From positions 1 to 64,000 of the forward strand of contig NZ_JBLWIS010000010.1 in NCBI RefSeq assembly GCF_048381675.1: a stretch of DNA of 64,000 nucleotides, given 5' to 3'. The position numbers were made by a program, and so were the translations under genes. The notes under the pieces were generated by a model. That model was not told the DNA's origin and did no database searches. It saw nothing but the letters and a program-made list of their open reading frames with translations. This document shows positions 43,222 through 51,753 of the stretch, piece by piece (position 1 is the stretch's first letter; the number at the start of each line of letters is the position of its first letter). This DNA is from Advenella sp048381675 (GTDB lineage: Bacteria; Pseudomonadota; Gammaproteobacteria; Burkholderiales; Burkholderiaceae_B).

Positions 43222-44079
43222 ATGGGAAAAACAATGAGTTTCAGCAAAAAAGCATCCATTACACTTTTATCAACAACATTAATATTTGGGGGATGCGCTA
43301 CTAACGGTCAGGGCGGATGGGGTTCCAAACAAACTACCGGAACCGCAATTGGTACCATTCTGGGGGCAATTGTTGGTGCCCAGTTTGGCAGTGGAAGCGG
43401 CAAAACCGTTGCGGCTATTGTTGGTGCACTGGCCGGTGGTTTATTGGGTAATATGATCGGCTCCAATCTAGATGAAAAAGATCAGATGGCACTGGCCGCA
43501 AGCACCCAAAAAGCATTGGAATCAGGAAAAAAAACCAACTGGAAATCAGACCACAGTGGTGCGTCAGCCGTTATCACCCCGGTTAGTAACAAAACCGTAA
43601 CGCAAACAACAAAAATAAAACGCGCTCAAAAAATCGCACAGGTTGATAACCTGCAAATCATTAACCAACCGTATCAAGCAAAGAAATCAGCCATTTTACG
43701 CGCCGCTCCCGATAATACAGGTGAAAGAATTGGTGGATTCAAGGCAGGCCAAACCTTCACCGCACTGGGCAAAACCGATAATAACTGGATTGCCGTGGGC
43801 CGCAAGGGCGTCACCGTTGGTTATGTATACGCACCTTTAGTTACTGCTGCCACTCAAAAAACCGATACAGCAACCGATCTGGACAAAATCACCGTAGCAT
43901 CTGCACAGCAACAAGGTTTTGATCTGGACGCCATCGAACCTGCCAAAACAGTTACCCAGCAAGTAAGCGTACAAACACAATGCCGTGAAATGAAATACAG
44001 CCTGAAATCTAGTGCTGGCCAGGAAGATAAAACCTTCCAGGCTTGCCAGGACACTAATGGCACATGGCAAATTGGTTAA
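43222..44079 (+). CDS. glycine-zipper lipoprotein with SH3-like domain
   Basis: A 285-residue exported lipoprotein; an ATG at 43234 (MSFSKK) is an alternative start. The signal peptide ends in LIFGGC, with Cys as lipid anchor. Next comes a glycine-zipper region (TGTAIGTILGAIVGAQFGSG, GALAGGLLGNMIGS) as in 17-kDa surface antigens. After a Thr/Lys-rich linker, residues 150-205 look like a bacterial SH3 domain (AILRAAPDNTGERIGGFKAG, NNWIAVGRKG). The last part has a CREMKYSLKSS...FQAC pair. Probably an envelope-linked protein. Two more exported-protein genes follow in the same direction. Confidence 0.78.
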   Translation: MGKTMSFSKKASITLLSTTLIFGGCATNGQGGWGSKQTTGTAIGTILGAIVGAQFGSGSGKTVAAIVGALAGGLLGNMIGSNLDEKDQMALAASTQKALESGKKTNWKSDHSGASAVITPVSNKTVTQTTKIKRAQKIAQVDNLQIINQPYQAKKSAILRAAPDNTGERIGGFKAGQTFTALGKTDNNWIAVGRKGVTVGYVYAPLVTAATQKTDTATDLDKITVASAQQQGFDLDAIEPAKTVTQQVSVQTQCREMKYSLKSSAGQEDKTFQACQDTNGTWQIG

Positions 44080-44110
44080 ACCGTCAAACGCATACAAACC
44101 GGAGTAACTT

Positions 44111-46138
44111 GTGAAGAACAAAAAAATAGCGTTAGCGCTTGCCTGCGCCTTTATGATGACGGGCGTTACTGCCCATGCCGAAGAATATCGTTTGGCCTTT
44201 TCCAAAAGTGAACAAATTGAAATTATTGTTAATAATGCCAATGTCGATAACTGGTGTAGCGCCAATCTGAAACTGGAAGCACGCTATAAAGCTGAGCCGA
44301 ACCCTGAAGGACTTGCCAGACTCATGCCTAAAATCGGCCAGCTTATGAAAAACCAGTGCCCACAGGCAACAGAGATTAGCTGGGTCAGTACGAACCGACA
44401 GGGAAAACAGCTTGCCTCAGGCAACAGCGTTGCAGCAACTGATTGGGTCTTGAATATTGACTCCTCACCACAAGAAAACAAACCCACTGTGGTAGCTACC
44501 ACAACACAGCCCCAGGAGCCGCGCCCTTCTCTTGCCATTGAAACCCAAAACGAACTGGCAATCGCCCCAGTTCCTGAACAGGTAACAGAACCGCTGGAAC
44601 AGGTTAATCCAATAACTGCTCCCACCAGTGAAAAAACCGTAGCAACAACCGAAAAAAAAGTTGAAGCTAAAAACAATACAACAGACAAAAAAGTAGAAAG
44701 ATTACAGCAAAATGCCGTAGCAGAAACGGAAATAAAACCCAAAGATCAATCTGACGAAACCGCTTTACCTGCCACCCCAAAATTGGCTTTTGAAGTTAAC
44801 GGCTGGAAGCCCAATGCAAATAGGCAAGAAGTTCTGACAACAGCCAAGCTAACAGAGGTTAAAGACCAGAACGGTTGCAAATTACTTGTCTATCTTGAAA
44901 ACTCATCCTTAAATCTGGAATATACCCATTTCAAAACAGAAGGCCTGAACTGCAAGGACCACTTTGCGCAAGGTCCCGGCAAAGCCAGTATTGTCCGCTC
45001 CGACGGTAACATCCTAAACCGGGCCTCCGACTACCATTTTTCAAACGGGCTTGCGCTTAAAGCCGATTTGGCGAATATCGACTCACTGAACATTGTCGCC
45101 GCCAAAGAAAATGGGCAGCAACTCTGGCTTTATCTAGGTGAAGACGCCGAAGAAAAATCCTATTATTTATTAGGTTTAAGCAAAGGTTGGGGCTCTTCGC
45201 CATTCGGACCTTGGTTTATTAGCGGCCTTGATATCATCACTGAACAAAATGAAATTTTCAGAAAAGAAAACCACATACGTGAACAAATCAACAAGGCACT
45301 CAGTCAACATCCATGGCTACAGGAATCAGCCAATGACCTGAAGGTTTCCTTCTTCAGCGATTTCAAGCGCGGTATTCTGGAAAACCAGTTGCAAGGCAAA
45401 CTGTATTCAACCACTCTTTACCGGAGTTACGACTGGAGAAAGAAACAGCTTCCACCATGGGAACTCACTTCGATTCAGGGCACCAACTATCTTTTCCAAA
45501 GAGATGAAGCAACCAAACGTGAAGAAGCACGCATCGCACAAGAGGCCGCCTGGAAGAAACAACGTGAGGAACAGCAGCGCATTTATGAACAACAGCAACT
45601 AGCCCGCCAAAAACAGCAAGAACTATATGCTACCGCCCGTAAGGAAGCAAGAAACATCGAGCAATTTAACGGTTTTGAAACAGCCCTGCAAAACGGGAAT
45701 ACAAACCTGCTTGCACAGAACCTGTCTGGCATTGAATTTACACCCTTTGGTCGCAGTGACTATTACAGGCTAATGCATGATCATTCCAAAGAAGTCAGCT
45801 TGCTGGTACGCGTCGACAAGACTGACAACACTATTGCACAGGTTAACTGGCCCTACCCACTCGAACTTAACAGTCCAGCCCAACTGGAAAAAGGATGGTA
45901 CTGGATTAGTGGCAAGGCCTCATTGGATAAGAGCCGAACAGATGCAAACAAACTGCCTGTCATAAAGGTTGCAATTGATAGTCTATCCCACCTGCTCAAG
46001 TGCGAACAGGATCTCTGTAAAGACCTGGAAAACCCGCTAGCCTTAACCCGTATAGCATTAAAAAATGCAAACTGGGATATTGCCCAAGCGCAAAGTGTTA
46101 TTAAGGAATATGAAGAGGCTAAGAAGACCAGTTACTAA
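44111..46138 (+). CDS. exported hypothetical protein (675 aa)
   Basis: Starts at GTG 44111 with GGAGTAACTT upstream. The signal peptide is to about residue 23 (VTAHA). Residues 120-220 form a low-complexity Thr/Pro/Glu/Lys linker. A folded region around 220-400 has paired cysteines (NGCKLLVYLENSS, GLNCKDHF). A Gln/Glu/Arg-rich coiled coil spans about 465-510 (EEARIAQEAAWKKQREEQQR). A C-terminal domain follows with CEQDLCKDLEN. I do not recognise the family. It follows the glycine-zipper lipoprotein gene by 31 bases and precedes another exported protein gene by 49 bases, so the three probably act together in the envelope. Confidence 0.65.
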   Translation: MKNKKIALALACAFMMTGVTAHAEEYRLAFSKSEQIEIIVNNANVDNWCSANLKLEARYKAEPNPEGLARLMPKIGQLMKNQCPQATEISWVSTNRQGKQLASGNSVAATDWVLNIDSSPQENKPTVVATTTQPQEPRPSLAIETQNELAIAPVPEQVTEPLEQVNPITAPTSEKTVATTEKKVEAKNNTTDKKVERLQQNAVAETEIKPKDQSDETALPATPKLAFEVNGWKPNANRQEVLTTAKLTEVKDQNGCKLLVYLENSSLNLEYTHFKTEGLNCKDHFAQGPGKASIVRSDGNILNRASDYHFSNGLALKADLANIDSLNIVAAKENGQQLWLYLGEDAEEKSYYLLGLSKGWGSSPFGPWFISGLDIITEQNEIFRKENHIREQINKALSQHPWLQESANDLKVSFFSDFKRGILENQLQGKLYSTTLYRSYDWRKKQLPPWELTSIQGTNYLFQRDEATKREEARIAQEAAWKKQREEQQRIYEQQQLARQKQQELYATARKEARNIEQFNGFETALQNGNTNLLAQNLSGIEFTPFGRSDYYRLMHDHSKEVSLLVRVDKTDNTIAQVNWPYPLELNSPAQLEKGWYWISGKASLDKSRTDANKLPVIKVAIDSLSHLLKCEQDLCKDLENPLALTRIALKNANWDIAQAQSVIKEYEEAKKTSY

Positions 46139-46187
46139 GCAAACCAAACCCTCTTTTTAACAAGCAGACACATTAACAGAAAACAAA

Positions 46188-47123
46188 ATGACGACCATTC
46201 TTAGCAAAAAATTACTGTCACTTATTGGAGCAGGCTTACTGATTCTGATCGCGGCAATATGGTTTCTAGGTAATAATTACGCAACCCGCACAGCCGAAGA
46301 AGAAATCTCGGCAACCCTTGCTGCTACACCGCTGGCCAATGAAATTCACTGGGAAAAACTAAGTGCCAATATTTTGGGTACTGTTACCATAGAAAATGTG
46401 ACCATTGGCAAAAGAAAACCATTTCTGAATATTCAGAAACTGCAACTGTCGGGTTTTGAAAACTCGGCATCCCGCCTGCAAGGCCAACTGGTTTTAACCG
46501 GCGTGACTGATGCCAACGGACAAAGTCCCTTGCTGGAAAACACATTGCTTCAAAATGCCGGCTATGACAAAGCGGATCCCCTTAATGTAAGCCTGGATCT
46601 GGATGCCTTAAAAACCAAAGGCACGGCAGAAGTCCGCTTTAATCTTGATCAACGCGAAGTGATCAAGATAGACAGTTCTTTTTCCATAAGCCAGGCACAA
46701 CAGTTAATGGCAGTACTTTCTTCTGGCCTTGAAAACAGTAAAGAGGCATTCTCTCCTATGATGATGTTCAGCATTGGCGCAATGCTTGAACCAATAAACA
46801 TCAACAATACGGAAATCGAGATCGAGGACCAGGGATATATGAAAAAGGTTAATGCCCTCACTAACCAATATAATATCCCACTATTACCTTCGGAAAAAAC
46901 GTTGGATACTGAAAAATTTGCCAAAGAGCAGCAACAGGCAAACATTGAGCAGGCAATACAACAATGCGCCCTACCCGACCCTGAAAACCAGCTTTTTGAG
47001 AAACCGGTTGAAACCTGCAAAGCAATTGCGAAATTCATGTTTCAGGAAAGCAATAAGCTTACGCTGAAACTGAAGTCTTTCCGCCTGAAAGAGCTTGATA
47101 AACTGGCTCCAAATATGTTGTAG
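46188..47123 (+). CDS. membrane-anchored periplasmic hypothetical protein (311 aa)
   Basis: A single N-terminal anchor helix (about 9-27, LLSLIGAGLLILIAAIWFLG) is followed by a soluble periplasmic part. HWEKLSANILGTVTIENVTI and NIQKLQLSGFENSASRLQGQ resemble the beta-rich, amphipathic repeats of AsmA/DUF945-like proteins. A Gln/Glu-rich stretch (FAKEQQQANIEQAIQQCALP) and two cysteines lie near the C-terminus. I cannot name the family. It is the third gene in a row of exported proteins. A perfect 11-base hairpin follows at 47162. Confidence 0.6.
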   Translation: MTTILSKKLLSLIGAGLLILIAAIWFLGNNYATRTAEEEISATLAATPLANEIHWEKLSANILGTVTIENVTIGKRKPFLNIQKLQLSGFENSASRLQGQLVLTGVTDANGQSPLLENTLLQNAGYDKADPLNVSLDLDALKTKGTAEVRFNLDQREVIKIDSSFSISQAQQLMAVLSSGLENSKEAFSPMMMFSIGAMLEPININNTEIEIEDQGYMKKVNALTNQYNIPLLPSEKTLDTEKFAKEQQQANIEQAIQQCALPDPENQLFEKPVETCKAIAKFMFQESNKLTLKLKSFRLKELDKLAPNML

Positions 47124-47161
47124 CACCTTTCATCCGACCTTGGAATATATAAAATCGTATT

Positions 47162-47188
47162 CTGCTCAGGCTACAACAGCCTGAGCAG
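47162..47188 (+). terminator. perfect hairpin after exported-protein genes
   Basis: CTGCTCAGGCT-ACAAC-AGCCTGAGCAG is an 11-base perfect stem, 38 bases after the stop codon. Half of the arm is repeated right after it (CCTCAGGCTGCC). With no T-run it is a weak terminator candidate. The remaining bases to the tRNA show nothing else. Confidence 0.4.
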
Positions 47189-47342
47189 CCTCAGGCTGCC
47201 CCAGCGCCCTAAAGCATTCACAAATATTTATATTCTTTAATTCTGCTGGACGCTGTCATATTTAACGGCGAAAATGAAAAAATCCAGTTAATTTAATAAC
47301 CGGCTTTTGACACTTTATGCATTACTTATGCATTTTAAATTT

Positions 47343-47430
47343 TGGCGGGTTGGGGGGGATTCGAACCCCCGAAACGTTTCCGTTTACACGCTTTCCAAGC
47401 GTGCGCCTTCAGCCACTCGGCCACCGACCC
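47343..47430 (-). tRNA. tRNA-Ser (anticodon GGA)
   Basis: Reading leftward: 5' acceptor GGGTCGG, D-arm GGCCGAGTGGCTGAAGGC, anticodon stem CACGC/GCGTG with loop TTGGAAA (anticodon GGA), a long variable arm with paired AACG/CGTT, T-arm GGGGG-TTCGAAT-CCCCC, 3' acceptor CCAACCC, discriminator G and encoded CCA. The long variable arm and G73 identify a serine tRNA. Acceptor position 5:68 is a C-A mismatch as read. The other pairs are fine. Confidence 0.93.
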
Positions 47431-47503
47431 TTTTTTGTAAAGCTGGCTTTGCACCAGCTATACTTGCAACGCTGCCTTAAACAAACAGCATCAACTTAAT
47501 CAA

Positions 47504-48109
47504 TTATTTTAGCATCCTTTCCACATATCGTGCAATCATATCCACTTCCAAATTCACTTTATCACCCGCTTTGGTGTTGCGAAGTGTTGTATTCTGGATG
47601 GTATGGGGAATAATATTAATGCTAATAATGCAACCACTGTCATTATCGCTCACGCTGTTGACTGTCAGGCTAATGCCATTAACGGTAATAGAACCTTTAT
47701 AGGCCAGGAATTTGGCCAGTTCCTGCGGAACCTGGATTTTAAGTTCATGAGACTCGCCCACCGCATCAAATGACACAACCGACCCCAGGCCATCCACATG
47801 ACCTGAGACAATATGCCCATCCAATGAATCACCCATTTTAAGGGCGTGTTCAAGATTGACTTCACCTTGGGTATCCAGTCCAACCGTACGGTTCAGGCTT
47901 TCGCGGGAGACATCCACTTCAAACGTCTGCCCGGCAAATTTCACCACCGTCATGCAGGCCCCCTGAATGGCAATCGAGTCACCCAGTTTAGTTTTTTCCA
48001 TATTAAAGCCTGGTGCCTGGATGGTTAAATGCACGCCATCCTGGCCAGTGCTTCCCAATGGTTCAACATTTGTGATTTTGCCCACAGCGGCAACAATTCC
48101 GGTAAACAT
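47504..48109 (-). CDS. ribE: riboflavin synthase alpha chain
   Basis: A 201-residue protein of two related lumazine-binding barrels. MFTGIVAAVGKITNVEPLG opens the first, with GACMTVVKFAGQTFEVDVS, and GSITVNGISLTVNSVSDNDS lies in the second. It converts two 6,7-dimethyl-8-ribityllumazine molecules to riboflavin plus the pyrimidinedione. The first five residues (MFTGI) are diagnostic. It follows ribD by 18 bases in the glyA-nrdR-ribD-ribE block. No FMN riboswitch sits upstream of either rib gene in this window. Confidence 0.96.
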   Translation of the reverse strand: MFTGIVAAVGKITNVEPLGSTGQDGVHLTIQAPGFNMEKTKLGDSIAIQGACMTVVKFAGQTFEVDVSRESLNRTVGLDTQGEVNLEHALKMGDSLDGHIVSGHVDGLGSVVSFDAVGESHELKIQVPQELAKFLAYKGSITVNGISLTVNSVSDNDSGCIISINIIPHTIQNTTLRNTKAGDKVNLEVDMIARYVERMLK

Positions 48110-48127
48110 ATTTCTTCCTTGATGATC

Positions 48128-49258
48128 TTACTTGTGTAGAACGCTACTCAAGAGCGTGTTCCAGCGGTTTTGCAAACGCGCACGCAAACGCAAGTCGGGC
48201 GCAAAGGTTTGGGTTTCAAAAAAATCAAACTGGTAAGCCTGATCCAATGCATTCAAGACAGGCAAACGGAACAGGCTATGGGCATCACCCAGTATTTTAG
48301 GTGCCATATACAGCAGCAGTTCATCTAGCAAACCTGCCTGCAACAAGGCTCCGTTAAGTCCTGGCCCGGCTTCTACATGTACTTCGTTAATTTGCTGCCC
48401 GCCCATCCAGTCAAGCACAGCATCCAGATCAACATGGCCATTTTTTTCAGGCATGGCAATTACCTGCACGTTTTTGGCTTGCAGGCGTGCCGCCTTGGCT
48501 TCATCCAAATGGGTAGTAAACACCCATACCGGATCGCCATTAAATATCCGGGCAATTTCCGGGACCACAAAACGGCTGTCGATAATGGCACGAACTGGCT
48601 GGCGTGGGGTAGCGATTGAACGCACGTTCATGAGCGGATCATCATGCAAGACGGTACCCAGACCGGTTAACACCACACAACTTCTGGCACGCCAGTAATG
48701 CCCGTCGGCACGGGCGGCTGCACTGGTAATCCACTGTGACTGCCCATTGTACAAGGCCATGCGCCCGTCCAATGAAGAAGCCAATTTGGTCCACACCCAG
48801 GGACGGCCAGTTGTCATGCGCGAAATAAACCCAGGGTTGAATGCCAGCGCCTGTTCGGCTAACAGGTTACTGGCAACTTCTATGCCTGCTGCCTGCAATT
48901 TGGCAATTCCCCTGCCCCCCACCAAAGGATTGGGGTCTGCCATGGCAATGACCACGCGGGCAGGCTTGGCCGCAATAATGGCATCCACACAAGGCGGGGT
49001 TTTGCCATAATGACTGCAGGGCTCTAGGGTTACATAAAAAGTGCTGCCTGCCAGGTCATGCGCTTTTTCCTGTGCATCACGAATGGCACAGACTTCGGCA
49101 TGAGGGCCACCCGTTTTTTGGGTTGCTCCCTGCCCCAGCAATTGCTGGTCTTTAACAATCACACAACCCACACGGGGGTTGGGGGTAGTAACAAACATGA
49201 CTGAAGCGGCCTGCTCAAGCGCCTTGTTCATCCAGTAGAAATCATCAAGCTGGGTCAA
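48128..49258 (-). CDS. ribD: bifunctional riboflavin deaminase/reductase
   Basis: A 376-residue two-domain enzyme. The N-terminal deaminase domain shows GGPHAEVCAI (zinc His and catalytic Glu) and LEPCSHYGKTPPCVD (two zinc Cys). The C-terminal reductase domain begins around 150 (PWVWTKLASSLDGRMA) and contains VHVEAGPGLNGALLQAGL. It carries out the second and third steps of riboflavin synthesis from GTP, deamination then NADPH-dependent side-chain reduction. It follows nrdR with 12 bases between. Length is normal. Confidence 0.96.
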   Translation of the reverse strand: MTQLDDFYWMNKALEQAASVMFVTTPNPRVGCVIVKDQQLLGQGATQKTGGPHAEVCAIRDAQEKAHDLAGSTFYVTLEPCSHYGKTPPCVDAIIAAKPARVVIAMADPNPLVGGRGIAKLQAAGIEVASNLLAEQALAFNPGFISRMTTGRPWVWTKLASSLDGRMALYNGQSQWITSAAARADGHYWRARSCVVLTGLGTVLHDDPLMNVRSIATPRQPVRAIIDSRFVVPEIARIFNGDPVWVFTTHLDEAKAARLQAKNVQVIAMPEKNGHVDLDAVLDWMGGQQINEVHVEAGPGLNGALLQAGLLDELLLYMAPKILGDAHSLFRLPVLNALDQAYQFDFFETQTFAPDLRLRARLQNRWNTLLSSVLHK

Positions 49259-49270
49259 AACAGATTCTTC

Positions 49271-49750
49271 CTATTTCTTTTCCAGTTTGGCGGCACTAAC
49301 CGGCACCTGCATTTCCTGAATGGCCTTGACGAACTCGCCAATATCCTCAAAACTTTTATAAACCGAGGCAAACCGCACATAGGCAACCTGGTCCAGCTGC
49401 TTGAGCTCATTCATGACCAGTTCACCAATATGCCCGGTTGAAACTTCCTTGCCGGGCGTATTCAGCAATGCTTCCTGAATGCGATAAACGGCGGCCTCAA
49501 GAGCCTCGGTAGACACCGGGCGCTTGCGCAAGGCCAGCTTCAGGCTGGCCTGCAATTTTTTAATATCAAATTCTACGCGCGTTCCGTTTCTTTTGACGAT
49601 GGTTGGCATGGACAGCTCCACCCGCTCATAGGTGGTAAAACGCCTGTCGCAATCCAGACAGCGGCGGCGCCGGCGTATGGTATCACCGTCTTCGGAAACC
49701 CTGGAATCTACCACCTGGGTTTCAGAGTGAGCACAGAACGGACATTTCAT
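49271..49750 (-). CDS. nrdR: transcriptional repressor NrdR
   Basis: A 159-residue regulator of ribonucleotide reductase genes. The zinc ribbon is MKCPFCAHSETQVVDSRVSE with RRRRCLDCDRRFTTYERVEL, giving the two CxxC knuckles. The ATP-cone domain follows (MPTIVKRNGTRVEFDIKKLQ). It represses nrd operons according to ATP/dATP levels. Its place between glyA and ribD is the standard betaproteobacterial arrangement. A hairpin terminator separates it from glyA, so at least some of its transcripts start elsewhere or read through. Confidence 0.97.
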   Translation of the reverse strand: MKCPFCAHSETQVVDSRVSEDGDTIRRRRRCLDCDRRFTTYERVELSMPTIVKRNGTRVEFDIKKLQASLKLALRKRPVSTEALEAAVYRIQEALLNTPGKEVSTGHIGELVMNELKQLDQVAYVRFASVYKSFEDIGEFVKAIQEMQVPVSAAKLEKK

Positions 49751-49767
49751 TTGATGGGAACCTTAAC

Positions 49768-49791
49768 GTAAAACGCCTGCCGAAGCAGGCG
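49768..49791 (-). terminator. terminator/attenuator between glyA and nrdR
   Basis: On the minus strand CGCCTGC-TTCG-GCAGGCG, a perfect seven-base stem with a stable TTCG tetraloop, is followed by TTTTACG. It lies 16 bases after the glyA stop and 18 before nrdR. The short T-run suggests partial termination. Confidence 0.65.
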
Positions 49792-49806
49792 CTGCTTGTC
49801 AGCAAA

Positions 49807-51051
49807 TTATTTGTAAACCGGGAACTGTGCGGTCAATTGATTGACTTTTTCACGGACAGCCGCAATATTGGCAGCATCACGTGGATTATCCAGGACATCG
49901 GCAATCAGGTTAGCGGTCAGTTCGGCTTCTTTTTCGGTAAAGCCACGGGTTGTCATGGCAGGTGTACCCAAACGGATACCGCTGGTCACGAATGGTTTTT
50001 CAGGATCATTCGGGATTGCGTTTTTGTTAACCGTGATATGGGCATCACCCAGAACAGCCTCGGCTTCTTTACCGGTAATGCCCTTGGCACGCAGGTCTAC
50101 CAGCATGACGTGACTTTCGGTACGGCCAGACACAATACGCAAACCACGTTTTACCAGTGTTTCTGCCAGGACTTTGGCATTCAGGGCAACCTGTTTGGCA
50201 TAGTCTTTGAATTCAGGTGCCAGGGCTTCTTTGAAGGCAACGGCCTTACCGGCAATCACGTGCATCAAAGGACCACCCTGGATGCCAGGGAAAATGGCGG
50301 AATTAACGGCTTTTTCATATTCGGCTTTCATCATGATGACGCCGCCACGTGGACCACGCAGTGATTTGTGCGTGGTGGAAGTGACGAAGTCGGCATGTGG
50401 CACGGGGTTGGGGTACTGACCACCGGCGACCAGGCCTGCGTAGTGGGCGATGTCAACCATTAACAGGGCACCGTTATCGTGGGCAATTTTAGCCATGCGC
50501 TCGAAGTCGATACGCAGTGAGTAAGCAGAAGCACCGGCAACGATCAGTTTTGGCTTATGCTCTTTGGCCAGTTGTTCTACTTGTGCGTAGTTCAGCTCTT
50601 CGTTTTCATCCAATCCGTAAGGAATGAAGTTGTACAGTTTGCCAGAAGCGTTAACAGAAGCACCGTGTGTCAGGTGACCACCTTCAGCCAGGCTCATGCC
50701 CAGAACGGTATCGCCCGGTTTCAGGACAGCCATGTAAACACCCTGGTTGGCTTGTGACCCGGAGTTGGGCTGAACGTTGGCAGCTTCAGCACCAAACAGT
50801 TCTTTCAGGCGGTCGATAGCCAATTGCTCGGCAATATCTACAAACTCGCAACCACCATAGTAACGCTTGCCTGGATAGCCTTCAGCATACTTGTTGGTAA
50901 GCTGTGTGCCCTGTGCCTGCATAACGGCAGGACTGGTGTAGTTTTCAGAAGCGATCAGCTCAATGTGCTGTTCCTGACGTACATTTTCTTTCTGGATGGC
51001 AGCCCACAATTCGGGGTCAACTTTGTCCAGGGTAAGGGAACGATCAAACAT
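49807..51051 (-). CDS. glyA: serine hydroxymethyltransferase
   Basis: A 414-residue PLP enzyme that interconverts serine and glycine with tetrahydrofolate. The start at 51051 (MFDRSLTL) is the usual one; the frame runs on nine codons upstream without need. GKRYYGGCEFVDIAEQLAID is the N-terminal signature, and VTSTTHKSLRGPRGGVI holds the PLP lysine. It starts the leftward glyA-nrdR-ribD-ribE block and is preceded by the YbhB-type gene on the same strand. No glycine riboswitch is visible in the short gap. Confidence 0.97.
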   Translation of the reverse strand: MFDRSLTLDKVDPELWAAIQKENVRQEQHIELIASENYTSPAVMQAQGTQLTNKYAEGYPGKRYYGGCEFVDIAEQLAIDRLKELFGAEAANVQPNSGSQANQGVYMAVLKPGDTVLGMSLAEGGHLTHGASVNASGKLYNFIPYGLDENEELNYAQVEQLAKEHKPKLIVAGASAYSLRIDFERMAKIAHDNGALLMVDIAHYAGLVAGGQYPNPVPHADFVTSTTHKSLRGPRGGVIMMKAEYEKAVNSAIFPGIQGGPLMHVIAGKAVAFKEALAPEFKDYAKQVALNAKVLAETLVKRGLRIVSGRTESHVMLVDLRAKGITGKEAEAVLGDAHITVNKNAIPNDPEKPFVTSGIRLGTPAMTTRGFTEKEAELTANLIADVLDNPRDAANIAAVREKVNQLTAQFPVYK

Positions 51052-51082
51052 GTGTTTTCCTAAATTTATAAAAAGCAAAAAG

Positions 51083-51712
51083 TTAAATGGTCACTTTAGG
51101 ATTGAGTGTATACAAGCCGGTAATGCTGTCGCTGGCCAAAATATGCGTATTGATGACCTTGAGGACATCTTCGGCAGTAAAGCGGCCTTCGAGTGGAACC
51201 GTTTCTATATCCAGGGCATAAAGCGTAAATTCATAACGGTGGACCAACGCGTCATTGAAAGGGGGGCAAGGGCCATCATAGCCGTAGTAATCGCCTTTCA
51301 TGTCGTGGTCGTTGGCAAACCAGGAAGTGTAGTCATTGATCCCTTGACGCATATTACGTGGCGCCATTGGGCCATTCTTGCCTTTAGGGGTTACCTCATT
51401 GGAGAACTCACCTTCTTCAATGACCGTAACATTGGCAGGAATATCAACCAGTACCCAGTGATAAAAATTAACGCGGGGCAGATCGGCCGGCACTTCACGG
51501 TCTTCCTGGTTTACATCATCGGGTTTACTGGGCACATCCGGGTCACGGCAAATCAACACAAAAGACCGGGTGCCTTCAGGTGCGCCTTCCCATGAGAAAT
51601 GCGGACTCAAATTATCGGACAGTGCAATATGTGCCACCGCATCTTGTTTGCCAAAAGCATAGCGAGGGTGAATGGCCTGCCCGTTGACGATTGACTGACT
51701 GAGTAATTTCAT
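51083..51712 (-). CDS. YbhB/YbcL family (PEBP-like) protein
   Basis: A 209-residue protein of the phosphatidylethanolamine-binding/RKIP fold. LSPHFSWEGAPEGTRSFVLI, CRDPDVPSKPDDV, NFYHWVLVDIPANV and YGYDGPCPPFNDALVHRYEF are the conserved pocket strands (DPD and GPxPP-x-x-x-H motifs). It has no signal peptide, so cytoplasmic. The bacterial role is poorly known. It lies between tyrS and glyA on the same strand, 31 bases before glyA, and may be cotranscribed. Confidence 0.9.
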   Translation of the reverse strand: MKLLSQSIVNGQAIHPRYAFGKQDAVAHIALSDNLSPHFSWEGAPEGTRSFVLICRDPDVPSKPDDVNQEDREVPADLPRVNFYHWVLVDIPANVTVIEEGEFSNEVTPKGKNGPMAPRNMRQGINDYTSWFANDHDMKGDYYGYDGPCPPFNDALVHRYEFTLYALDIETVPLEGRFTAEDVLKVINTHILASDSITGLYTLNPKVTI

Positions 51713-51753
51713 AGATCCCCCAATAAAACCTGATGTTAATAGATGGAATACAA

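Noticed and set aside
48110..49270. FMN riboswitch near ribD/ribE
   Set aside because: Gaps before ribD and ribE are 12 and 18 bases and none of the conserved RFN elements are present.
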